A DNA stretch of 64,000 bases from contig NZ_BBOM01000008.1 of NCBI RefSeq assembly GCF_000974485.1, positions 605,367 through 669,366 of the forward strand, read 5' to 3'. The position numbers and the translations under genes were made by a program. The stretch's first letter is position 1. Each line of letters starts with the position of its first letter. The notes under the pieces were generated by a model. The model saw only the letters and a program-made list of their open reading frames with translations. It had not been told where the DNA came from and did not search any database. Positions 1 through 29,900 of this stretch are shown one piece after another. Source of the DNA: Streptomyces sp. NBRC 109706. GTDB taxonomy: Bacteria > Actinomycetota > Actinomycetes > Streptomycetales > Streptomycetaceae.

Positions 1-3000
1 CCAGTGCCCGCTGCAGGAACTCCCGGTCGGTGACATCGCCGGCCAGTACCGTTGCTGTCGCGCCCAACTCCGCGAGTTCGGCGACCAGTTGGTCGGCTCC
101 CGGTGCGTCGGGGCCGCGTCGGGACAGAAGCAGCAGATGCTCCACTCCCGACCGTGCCAGCCAGCGGGCCACCTCGGTGCCGAGCGCACCGGTTCCGCCC
201 GTGACCAGCACGGTTCCCCGGCCGCGCCACGCGCCGTCCGCACCACTCACGGCGCCGCCGGCCCGCACCAGCCGGCGGGCGTAGACGCCTGAGCCCCGGA
301 CGGCCACCTGGTCCTCGACGCCCGCCGCCAGGACGGCGGTCAGCCGTGCGCCGGCGGCGGCGTCGAGGGTCCCCGGCACGTCGACCAGTCCGCCCCACAG
401 CTCCGGCAGTTCGAGGCCGACCACCCGGCCCAGGCCCCACAGCTGTGCCCGCCAGGGGTGTTCCAGCCGGTCCGACCGGCCGACGCTGACCGCGCCCGAG
501 GTCACCGTCCACAGCGGTGCCGTGAGGTCGAGCGCGTTGATGGCCTTGACCAGCGCGACGCTCAGCGCGACGCCCAGGGGCAGCACCGTTCCCGGCAGGG
601 CCCGGTCGGTGAGGCAGGTCAGCGAGAGGACTCCGGCGGGGGCTCCGTCGTCGAGGGCGTCGCGGATCCGGTCGGCGAGTCGTTCGTGGTCGAGATCGTT
701 CTCGTCGACGGGCAGTTCCACCACCCGTGCCCCGGCGGCGCGCAGCCGGGTGGCGAAGTCGTCGGCCGGTCCCGAGGCGACGAGGAGCCAGGTGCCGTCG
801 AGCGCCGCCTCGGTGGGCAGTTCGCCGAACGGTTTCCAGGCGATGCGGTAGCGCCAGGAGTCGAGCGTGGACCGTTCCCTGCGCTGCCGCCACCATGCCG
901 ACAGCGCGGGCAGCGCCGATTCGAGGCCGGCCAGCTGCTCCAGGTCCTCACGTTCGACGGCGTCCCAGAACGCGGCGTCCATCGTGTCGCCGCCGACCGG
1001 TTGCCTCGCGTCCTCCGGCCAGTACCGTTCGTGTTGGAAGGCGTAGGTCGGCAGGTCGACGACCCGGCCGCCCCAGCCGTCGAACACCGCCGTCCAGTCG
1101 ATGTCGACACCGGCCGTCCACAGCCGGCCGATCGCGGTCAGCGCGGTGTCGGTCTCGTCCCGGTCCTTGCGCAGGACGGGGACGAACGCCGCGTCGAGGG
1201 CGATGTCCTGGGCCATGCCGGACAGCACCCCGTCGGGGCCCAGTTCGACAAAGCGGGTCACCCCCAGGTCGTCGAGCGCCTCGACGCCGTCGGCGAAGCG
1301 CACGGGCTGGCGGATCTGCCGGAGCCAGTACTCCGGGTCCTGGAGCTGCCCCGGTTCGGCGACGGCGCCGGTCAGGTTCGAAACGATCGGGATGCGGGCG
1401 GGGTGGAACGTCAACCCGGCCAGGACGTTTCGGAATTGGTCCAGCATCGGTTCCATCAGGGCGGAGTGGAACGCGTGCGATACCGGCAGGACGGTGCACC
1501 GCCGGCCGTGTTCGGCGCATGCGGCCGCATAGCGCTGGATGGCGTCGACGGGGCCGGAGAGCACCACGGAGTCAGGGCCGTTGACGGCGGCGAGGTCGAG
1601 TCCCGAGTCGGCAACATCGGCCTCGGTGGCCTGGACGGCGAGCATCCCGCCGCCGGCGGGCAGCGCCTGCATCAGCCGGCCGCGTTCGGCGACCAGGGTG
1701 CAGGCGTCGTCCAGATCGAGGACCCCGGCGACATGGGCGGCCGTGATCTCGCCCAGCGAGTGGCCCAGCAGCAGGTCTGGTGTCACCCCCCAGGACTCGA
1801 CCAGCCGGTAGAGGGCGACTTCGAGGGCGAACAGGCCGGCCTGCGCCCATGCCGTCTGGTTGAGGGCGTCCCCGTCGGCCAGCACATCGCGCAGTGGACG
1901 TGCCGAGCGGGCGTCCAGCCGGGTGCGGACCGCGTCGAAAGCCTCGGCGAAGACCGGGAACGTCTCGTACAACTCCAGGCCCATGCCGGCGCGTTGGGCA
2001 CCCTGGCCGGTGAACAGGAACGCGGTCCTGCCCCCCTCGGCGACACCCGTGGCGAGGGTCGCGTCCCCGGCCAGCACCGCGCGATGCTCCAGGCCGGCCC
2101 GGGTGGTCGCCAACGACCAGCCCACATCGACCGCGTCCAGCTCCGGCCGTTCGGCGACAAAGGACCGCAGCCGTGCGATCTGGGCCCGCAGCGCCGCCTC
2201 GGACTTCGCCGACACCGGCCAGGGCACCGGCCCCGGTGCCTTCCGGGGCGGAACGACGACCGCGGGCTCCGGCGCGTCGGCCTCCGGCGCCTGCTCGAGA
2301 ATCAGGTGCGCGTTGGTGCCGCTGATGCCGAACGAGGAGACGCCGGCCCGTCGTGGCCGGTCAGCCGTGGGCCACTCCCGTGCCTCGGTCAGCAGTTCCA
2401 CCGCGCCGGAGTCCCATTTGACCTGCGGCGTCGGCTCGTCCACATGCGAGGTCGCGGGCAGCACCCCGCGCCGCATGGCCATCACCATCTTGATGACGCC
2501 CGCGACACCGGCGGCCGACTGGGTGTGGCCGATGTTGGACTTGATCGAGCCCAGCCACAACGGCTCGCCCGACTCCCGGTTCTGGCCGTAGGTCGCCAGC
2601 AGCGCCTGGGCCTCGATCGGGTCGCCGAGCCGGGTGCCGGTGCCGTGCGCCTCCACCACATCGACATCCGCCGGCGTCAGCCGGGCGCTGGCCAGGGCCT
2701 GGCGGATCACCCGCTGCTGGGACGGGCCGTTGGGCGCGGTCAGTCCGTTGCTGGCGCCGTCCTGGTTGATGGCGCTGCCCCGCAGCACCGCGAGGACCCG
2801 GTGTCCGTTGCGCCGGGCGTCGGACAGCCGCTCCAGCAGCACCAGGCCGACGCCCTCGGCCCAGCCGGTCCCGTCGGCGGCGGCGGCGAACGACTTGCAG
2901 CGGCCGTCGGCGGCCAGGCCCTGCTCGACGCTGAACGCCCCGAACACATCGGGGGTGGCGATGACGGTGACGCCGCCGGCCAGCGCCAGCGAACACTCGC

Positions 3001-3649
3001 CGGCGCGCAGCGCCTGCGCGGCCAGATGCATGGCGACCAGCGACGAGGAGCAGGCCGTGTCGACGGTGACGGCCGGCCCGACCAGGCCGAAGGTGTAGGA
3101 GACCCGGCCGGACAGCACGCTGGTCGCGCCGCCGGCCAGGGCATATGCCTGCCCGGCGTCCGTCGGCCGCAGGCCCATGCCGTAGCCGGACGGGGCCGCG
3201 CCGATGAAGACGCCGGTGCGGCTGCCCTTCAGCCGGGGCGGCAGGATCCCGGCGTGCTCGAACGCCTCCCAGGAGGTCTCCAGCAGCAGCCGCTGCTGGG
3301 GGTCCATGGCCAGCGCCTCGCGCGGCGAGATATCGAAGAAACCGGAGTCGAACTGGGCGACGGCGTCGAGGAATCCACCGGACGCGGCCTCGTCCGCCGT
3401 GGTGGCGGCGTCGAGTTGCCAGCCACGGTCGGTGGGGAACGGGGAGATGGCGTCCGCGTCGGCGGCCACCAGATCCCACAGCTCCTCGGGCGACCGCACC
3501 CCGCCGGGGTAGCGGCAGGCCATGGAGACGATCGCGATGGGCTCGCGCGCCGCCGCGGTGAGGTCGCGGTTCTCCGCCCGCAGCCGTTCTGTCTCCTTCA
3601 GAGAAGTACGCAGCGCCTTGACGTAGTCCTCTATGGAGGCGGCGGCCAT
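1..3649 (-). CDS. Type I modular PKS, PKS-E (partial, 3' end outside window): DD-KS-AT-KR...
   Basis: Extends a polyketide chain by one malonyl unit. About 1216 codons are visible and the frame runs open off the left edge. The ATG at 3649 is chosen because it starts a docking helix (IEDYVKALRTSLKETERLR) just before the KS, and an AGGAG lies at 3656-3660. KS spans residues about 36-455 with Cys200 in TACSSS, EAHGTGT and KSNIGHT. AT (about 540-870) has GHSLGE and HAFH, the malonyl-CoA signature. The AT is followed directly by KR-type sequence (DSWRYRIAWKP) with no DH. The KR coenzyme motif GTVLVTGGTGALG is visible, but the KR Ser-Tyr-Asn residues, the ACP and the C-terminus lie outside, so KR activity cannot be judged. 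The start is 1 nt past the PKS-D stop, implying translational coupling. Domain calls are seen directly; the extender choice rests on known AT motifs. Confidence 0.95.
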   Translation of the reverse strand, partial: MAAASIEDYVKALRTSLKETERLRAENRDLTAAAREPIAIVSMACRYPGGVRSPEELWDLVAADADAISPFPTDRGWQLDAATTADEAASGGFLDAVAQFDSGFFDISPREALAMDPQQRLLLETSWEAFEHAGILPPRLKGSRTGVFIGAAPSGYGMGLRPTDAGQAYALAGGATSVLSGRVSYTFGLVGPAVTVDTACSSSLVAMHLAAQALRAGECSLALAGGVTVIATPDVFGAFSVEQGLAADGRCKSFAAAADGTGWAEGVGLVLLERLSDARRNGHRVLAVLRGSAINQDGASNGLTAPNGPSQQRVIRQALASARLTPADVDVVEAHGTGTRLGDPIEAQALLATYGQNRESGEPLWLGSIKSNIGHTQSAAGVAGVIKMVMAMRRGVLPATSHVDEPTPQVKWDSGAVELLTEAREWPTADRPRRAGVSSFGISGTNAHLILEQAPEADAPEPAVVVPPRKAPGPVPWPVSAKSEAALRAQIARLRSFVAERPELDAVDVGWSLATTRAGLEHRAVLAGDATLATGVAEGGRTAFLFTGQGAQRAGMGLELYETFPVFAEAFDAVRTRLDARSARPLRDVLADGDALNQTAWAQAGLFALEVALYRLVESWGVTPDLLLGHSLGEITAAHVAGVLDLDDACTLVAERGRLMQALPAGGGMLAVQATEADVADSGLDLAAVNGPDSVVLSGPVDAIQRYAAACAEHGRRCTVLPVSHAFHSALMEPMLDQFRNVLAGLTFHPARIPIVSNLTGAVAEPGQLQDPEYWLRQIRQPVRFADGVEALDDLGVTRFVELGPDGVLSGMAQDIALDAAFVPVLRKDRDETDTALTAIGRLWTAGVDIDWTAVFDGWGGRVVDLPTYAFQHERYWPEDARQPVGGDTMDAAFWDAVEREDLEQLAGLESALPALSAWWRQRRERSTLDSWRYRIAWKPFGELPTEAALDGTWLLVASGPADDFATRLRAAGARVVELPVDENDLDHERLADRIRDALDDGAPAGVLSLTCLTDRALPGTVLPLGVALSVALVKAINALDLTAPLWTVTSGAVSVGRSDRLEHPWRAQLWGLGRVVGLELPELWGGLVDVPGTLDAAAGARLTAVLAAGVEDQVAVRGSGVYARRLVRAGGAVSGADGAWRGRGTVLVTGGTGALGTEVARWLARSGVEHLLLLSRRGPDAPGADQLVAELAELGATATVLAGDVTDREFLQRAL

Positions 3650-3650
3650 G

Positions 3651-8264
<4,614 letters not shown>

Positions 8265-8281
8265 GTCGTGTTCCCGGCGGC

Positions 8282-24751
<16,470 letters not shown>

Positions 24752-24835
24752 CTGAAGGGAACCCCATTTCTGCGGGCGACGCGGTGGCCAGCTGACGCTT
24801 GCCCGGGGCCTCATTTGCAGGACCCCGATTCCGGC

Positions 24836-24865
24836 AGGCTAGTCACCGCCGGACGCCAGGACCAA
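24836..24865 (-). promoter_or_regulatory. Candidate promoter of the PKS-C/D/E run
   Basis: On the minus strand a TTGGTC (24860-24865) and a TAGCCT (24836-24841) are separated by 18 nt, resembling the TTGACN/TAGNNT boxes of housekeeping-sigma promoters in streptomycetes. Transcription would begin near 24829, leaving a leader of about 78 nt before the ATG at 24751. The -35 box overlaps one arm of the inverted repeat at 24859-24878. This is a pattern match only. Confidence 0.35.
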
Positions 24866-24878
24866 CCCCTGCTGGTCC
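24859..24878. repeat. Inverted repeat GGACCA-N8-TGGTCC, possible operator
   Basis: Perfect 6-bp arms at 24859-24864 and 24873-24878 with an 8-nt spacer. It overlaps the candidate -35 box of the PKS-C run, a common place for a repressor or activator site. The arms are short enough that chance occurrence in GC-rich DNA is possible. Confidence 0.35.
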
Positions 24879-24898
24879 GGTGAAGGATCGCGGGCCTC

Positions 24899-24916
24899 TA
24901 GGGGTAGGTATAGGGG
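24899..24916 (+). repeat. Three tandem TAGGGG-like hexamers abutting the P450 -35 box
   Basis: The plus strand reads TAGGGG, TAGGTA, TAGGGG in unbroken succession, and the TTGACG -35 box follows at once. Two identical TAGGGGT heptamers start 12 bp apart (24899 and 24911). Direct repeats touching a -35 box are typical activator sites, for example of SARP-type regulators, which bind heptamers spaced by about one helical turn. Which regulator, if any, is unknown. Confidence 0.4.
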
Positions 24917-24944
24917 TTGACGCGGCCCGGCCCACCAATAGGCT
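24917..24944 (+). promoter_or_regulatory. Candidate promoter of the P450 gene
   Basis: TTGACG (24917-24922), a 16-nt spacer, then TAGGCT (24939-24944), close to the actinobacterial housekeeping-sigma consensus. Transcription would start near 24951 and give a leader of about 30 nt to the GTG at 24981. It is the best promoter match in the intergenic region. Confidence 0.55.
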
Positions 24945-24980
24945 TTTGCCGCTGCTTTCGATGGGATTGGTTGGGCGATA

Positions 24981-26195
24981 GTGGATAAGCCCCGAGTGCT
25001 TTTCGATCTGACCGACCCGGCCCTGATGAACGACCGGTACGAATACTATCGGCGACTCCGCGAAACAGAGCCGATCCATCATTCACCGCAGGGTTTCTGG
25101 ACACTCGCCCGCTATGCCGATGTCGAGGCGTTCCTGCGGGCACCGCAGACCTCGTCGGCCACTCCCGAGGACGCCATGTTCGCCGCCCTGCGCGGCGGCC
25201 GGGACGCCCCCGCCATGCGCAGCATGCGGCGGTGGATGGTGGTCAAGAGCGGCGAGGAGCACCGGCGGCTGCGCCGCCTGGTGGCCCGGGCGCTCACCCC
25301 CAACGCCGTCGAGCGGCTGCGGCCGGAGATCCACCGGATCGTCAGCGGCCTGATCGACGAGATGGGCGAGGGCGAGATCGATCTGATCAGCCAGTTCGCC
25401 ACGCCGGTGCCGATCGCCGTCATCTGCGGGCTGCTCGGCATCCCCATCGAGGACGCCTGGCGCTGCCTGGAGTGGACCAACGCCATCGCCAATATCGTCG
25501 ACCCGCTGATCACCCCCCAGATGCGCATCGCGATGAACACGGCGGAACCGCAGTTCAGCGCCTATATCCAGGAGCAGATGGAGCTGCGCCGCAGCCATCC
25601 GCGCGACGATGTGCTCACCATGCTGATGCGGAAGGACGACAACGGCGACGGGCTGAGCGACGAGGACGTCATCGCCCAGGTGCTGCTGCTCTTCAACGCG
25701 GGGCACGAGACCACGCTCAACGTCATCGGGAACGCCGTCCACGCGCTGCTCACCCACCCCGACCAGCTGCGGATCCTCCGCGACCAACCCGAGCTGATCG
25801 AGCCCGCGTTCGAGGAACTGGCCCGGTACAACGCCACGGTGCAGATCATCGCCCGGCAGCTGAACGGCGATCTGGCGCTCGACGGCACCGTCATCCCCGC
25901 CGGCTCCGCGGTGCTGGGCATCACCGGATCCGCCCACCGCGACCCGGCCAGATTCGACGATCCGGACCGTCTCGACGTCCGCCGCACCGGGGTGCGGTCG
26001 CTCGCCTTCGGCTCAGGACCGCACGCCTGCATCGCCGCCATGCTCGGCAAGGCGGAGGTCTCCATCGCCCTCACCGAACTGCTGCGCCGCTACGGGACCA
26101 TCGAGCTGGCCACGGACACCCCGCGCTGGCACACCCGCTTCAACTTCGTCCTCGGCCTCAGCGAACTCCCCCTGCGGGTCGCGTTCTCCGGCTGA
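24981..26195 (+). CDS. Cytochrome P450 monooxygenase (bacterial class I, probable macrolide tailoring)
   Basis: A 404-residue soluble P450 of normal bacterial length with no signal peptide or membrane segment. It starts at GTG 24981, giving MDKPRVLFDLTDP, a standard P450 N-terminus; a short GGG just upstream is a weak ribosome site. Signature elements are the I-helix oxygen-binding AGHETT (Gly241-Thr245), the K-helix ExxR (Glu279-Arg282), and the haem loop FGSGPHACIA with the thiolate ligand Cys350. The loop ends Cys-Ile-Ala where most P450s have Cys-x-Gly. These enzymes insert an oxygen, usually as a hydroxyl or epoxide, into a C-H or C=C bond, using electrons from a ferredoxin; no ferredoxin gene is adjacent. 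It is the only gene on the plus strand, lying convergent to PKS-B and divergent from PKS-C. That setting makes oxidation of this cluster's polyketide the likely job, but substrate and position cannot be read from sequence. Confidence 0.95.
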   Translation: MDKPRVLFDLTDPALMNDRYEYYRRLRETEPIHHSPQGFWTLARYADVEAFLRAPQTSSATPEDAMFAALRGGRDAPAMRSMRRWMVVKSGEEHRRLRRLVARALTPNAVERLRPEIHRIVSGLIDEMGEGEIDLISQFATPVPIAVICGLLGIPIEDAWRCLEWTNAIANIVDPLITPQMRIAMNTAEPQFSAYIQEQMELRRSHPRDDVLTMLMRKDDNGDGLSDEDVIAQVLLLFNAGHETTLNVIGNAVHALLTHPDQLRILRDQPELIEPAFEELARYNATVQIIARQLNGDLALDGTVIPAGSAVLGITGSAHRDPARFDDPDRLDVRRTGVRSLAFGSGPHACIAAMLGKAEVSIALTELLRRYGTIELATDTPRWHTRFNFVLGLSELPLRVAFSG

Positions 26196-26220
26196 CCGGC
26201 TGGCCTCGTTCCGGCATTCC

Positions 26221-26246
26221 GGCGGCGGGGCGGAGGCCCCGCCGCC
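26221..26246. terminator. Bidirectional hairpin terminator between the P450 and PKS-B
   Basis: GGCGGCGGGGC (26221-26231) pairs perfectly over 11 bp with GCCCCGCCGCC (26236-26246) around a 4-nt loop. It sits in the 59-nt gap (26196-26254) between two convergent stop codons. There is no U-tract, which is common for actinobacterial terminators. Its symmetry lets it serve both strands. Confidence 0.8.
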
Positions 26247-26254
26247 GACCGCGT

Positions 26255-26960
26255 TCAGCCAAGCCCCTCCAGCCACCGGTCGACGGCCCTGGCCGTCGTC
26301 TCGCCGTGCTCCCGCATCAGGGTGAGGTGGTTGCCCGGCACATCGACCGCCGTGTGGGGCAGCCGCCACGAGGCGCGCCAGTCGCCCTCGCGGTTCCACT
26401 CGCCGATCGGCTCCGACGCCCGCACCAGCAGCGTCGGCGCCTGGATCTCCCGAGGCTGGAACTGCGCGAACATCAGGCCGTACCACGCCTGCGCCGTCAG
26501 CCGGACGTCGTTCATCGGCACATACAGATCCTCCCGCTCGAACATGCCGTCGTTGAACTCGTTCATCCACTCCTCGTGCACCGGCTGGTCCAGCGGATAG
26601 GAGTCGACGAGGACGACACCCGCCGGGACCACGCCCAGCTGTTCCAGCCGGTAGGCGAGCGCATGCGCGAACAGGCCACCGCCCGAATGCCCGACGATCA
26701 CAAACGGGTTGTCGCCCACGGCCGCCAGCAGCGCCTCGGCCTGCCAGCCCAGCGCCGCGTCCGGGCCGGCCGGCAGCTGCTCGCCGTCCCGGTAGCCGGG
26801 CACCGGCAGCGCCACCACATCGCGCTGCCCACGGAACGGCAGGGCGAACCGGGCGAACTCATGCGCCCCGGCCACCGCCGAGATACCGCACTGGCCGACG
26901 ATCCGCACCCGCGCTTCGCCCCGGGCGAGGAACACCGGCTTGGGCGGCGTCAACAGCTCG
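26255..26960 (-). other. Thioesterase domain (macrolactone-forming type)
   Basis: An alpha/beta hydrolase domain of about 230 residues at the C-terminus of PKS-B. The Ser codon is 26684-26686 in GHSGG, the Asp is in LVDSYPLD near 26600, and the His codon is 26327-26329. It follows the ACP through a linker of roughly 100 residues. It marks the end of the assembly line and should release the chain by ring closure or hydrolysis. Confidence 0.92.
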
Positions 26961-29900
26961 GCGGGCTCCTCGAACCGGGGCCGGAAACTCGCCGCCTCCA
27001 TCAGGAACTCCATGAACTTCTCCAGCCGGCCCTCCCGCCCGGCCTCCCGCAGCAGCGACCGCAGGATCCCGCCGCCCCGCGACTCGGCCTCGGCGCCTGC
27101 CCCCGCCTCGTCGGCGTCCGGACCGAGCAGCGTCCGCAACAGATGGGTGGCCAACGCGGCCGGCGTCGTGTGCTCGAACACGCTCGCGCCGCTCAACGAG
27201 GCGCCGGTCGCGACCTGAAGCGCGTCCCGCAGCTCCACCGCCGTCAGGGAACTCATGCCCAGATTGAGGAACTCCTGCTCCGGCTCGACGGCCTCCACAT
27301 CGGGATAGGACAGCACGGCGGCCGTATGCGCCCGCACCAGCTGAACGGCCGCCCGATGCCGCTCGGCGGGCGGCAGCGCCACCAGCCGCTGACGGAAGTC
27401 GTCGGCTCCCTCGCCGCCGTCCGCCGCCCCGCCGATGCCCCGCAGCCGCCGCACCTCGGGCAGATCGGCCAGCAGGCGCCGGTCCCGGTCCGCCGTGTAG
27501 ACGGCGGCGAACCGCGGCCAGTTGACGTCGGCGACGACCAGCCCGGCGCCCGGCCGAGCCGGCAACCCGCCCAGGACGGCGGCCGCCAGCTCCGGCGGCA
27601 TCGCCCGCAGGCCACTGGCCCGCAGCCGCTCCGCCTCCGCCGGATCGGACAGCGCCCCGTCCGCCCACGGCCCCCAAGCCACCGAGACCGCCGCCGCGCC
27701 CCGTGCCCGCCGGGAGGCGGCCAGCGCGTCGAGATAGGCGCCGGCGGCAGAGCCGGCGGCCCGCCCGGCGTCGCCCCAGACCCCGCCGGCCGAGCCCAGC
27801 AGCACAAACGCCGAGGGAGCGAGATCGACCGTCAGCTCATGCAGATGCCGCGCCCCGGACAGAACCTGCCCCAGCTCCTCGACCCCGGCGGGCGTCAACG
27901 CCGAAGGCGCGGCGTCCGAGTCGAACTCCGGCGCGTACAGCAGCGCGGTCAACGGCTCGTCGGCGGGGATCCCCGCGAGAAGCTTCGCCACGGCGGCACG
28001 GTCCGCCGGATCGCAGGCGGCGACCGTCACCCGCGCGCCGCGTTCGGTCAGATCGGCGACCAGCTCGGCCGCGCCCGGCGCCGCCGAGCCGTCCCGGCCG
28101 GTCAACAGCAGGTGCCCGACGCCCTGTTCGGCGAGCCAGCGGGCCGCGCCAGCGCCGACCGTGCCCAGGCCGCCGGCCACCAGCACGGTGCCCGATCCGG
28201 GCCAGCCCGGCTCACCGTCGGCCACCGGGCCCGGCGCCTCGGGCACCAGCCTGGGCACCCGCACCTGCCCGTCGCGGATCGCCAGCTGATCGGGCCCGGA
28301 CAGCAGCGCGGCGACAAACCGGGGCCAGTCGGGTGCCGCCGGCTCCTCGGGCAGATCGATCAGCCCACCCCAGCGGATCGCCTCGTCGCGGTCCATCGCC
28401 CGGCCCAGACCCCATACCGCCGCCTGCCCCGCGTTCCGCACCGGGTCCGCCGGGCCCGTCGACACCGCGCCCGAGGTGACGCACCACAGCGGCGCATCGA
28501 CACCGGCCGCACCGAGCGCCCGGGACAGCTCCAAGGTCCCGGCGACGCCGGCCTGTTCGTCGCCGGCGCCGAGCGCCGCCAGCGACACGACGCCGGCCAG
28601 CCCGTCGGCTCCGACCAGCGCCTGCTTGAGCCGTTCCACCAGATCCCGCGTCCCGTCCGCGCCGTCGATCGGCAGGCTCACCACGGACGCGCCGGACTCC
28701 GTCAGAGCCGCCGCCGGCCCGGTCCCCGGCTCGCCACCCGAGGTGACGAGCAGCCAGGTGCCGGGGACGCGCGCGGCGGCCGGCGGATCGGTGACCGGCC
28801 GCCAGACGATCCGGTAGCGCCAGGAGTCCAGGACGGAACGCCGCCGCTGACGCTTCCGCCACTCGGACAGCGCGGGAAGCGCCGACTCAAGACCGGGCAG
28901 CTCCGCCGCGTCCCCGCGCTCCACGGCATCCCAGAACGCGGCGTCCACCACCCCGTCGGCCGCCGCCCGCGTCGACAACTCCGGCCAGTACCTCGCCCGT
29001 TGGAAGGCATACGTCGGCAGCGGAACGGCGCGGCCACCCCAGCCGGCGAACACCCTCGACCAGTCGATCCCGACCCCGACCGCCCACAGCCGGCTCGCCG
29101 CCCCCAGCGCGGCCGACGCATCGTCGCGGTCCTTGCGCAGCACCGGCACGAACACCGCGTCGTCGACGGTCTCCCGCGCCATGGCGGACAGCACCCCGTC
29201 CGGACCCAGCTCCACATACCGGGTCACGCCCATCGCCTCCAGCGTCGCGGCGCCGTCGGCGAACCTGACCGTCCCACGGACCTGCCGGAGCCAGTACGCG
29301 GGATCCTGCAACACCCCGGGCTCGGCCACCGCGCCGGTCAGGTTCGAAACGATCGGAATCCGAGCCGGGTTGAACGTCAACCCGGCCAGAACGCTCGCGA
29401 ACTCGTCCAGCATCGGCTCCATCAACGCCGAGTGGAACGCGTGCGACACCGTCAGCAGGTTGACCCGACGGCCGCGCGCCGCGCATTCGAACGCATAGCG
29501 CTCGACCGCCTCCCGCTCGCCGGAGAGCACCACCGACCGGGGACCGTTCACGGCGGCCATGTCCAACCCCGAGCCGCCCACCTCCATCTCGCTGGCCTGC
29601 ACGGCGACCATGCCACCCCCGGCGGGCAACGCCTGCATCAGCCGGCCACGCTCGGCGACCAGCACGCACGCGTCGTCCAGCGACAGCACCCCGGCGACAT
29701 GCGCGGCGACGATCTCACCCAACGAGTGCCCCAACAGCACATCGGGGACCACCCCCCAGGACTCGACCAGGCGGAACAGCGCCACCTCCAGGGCGAACAG
29801 GGCCACCTGCGCCCATCCCGTCCGGTCCAGCTCGGCACCGTCGGCCAGGACCTCCCGCAGCGGACGCTCCAGCCGCATGTCGAGCCGGGCACAGACCGCG

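Larger units (their letters stand above)
24752..24980. promoter_or_regulatory. Divergent control region between PKS-C and the P450 gene
   Basis: A 229-nt non-coding stretch, the only gap in the window long enough for divergent promoters. It holds a good promoter-like match facing the P450, a weaker one facing PKS-C, an inverted repeat overlapping the latter, and tandem TAGGGG-like hexamers next to the former. I see no short gene in it. Confidence 0.65.

Noticed and set aside
24752..24814. Earlier start for PKS-C at Met 24814
   Set aside because: It would add 21 residues that match no docking domain. The standard docking helix begins right after the ATG at 24751.
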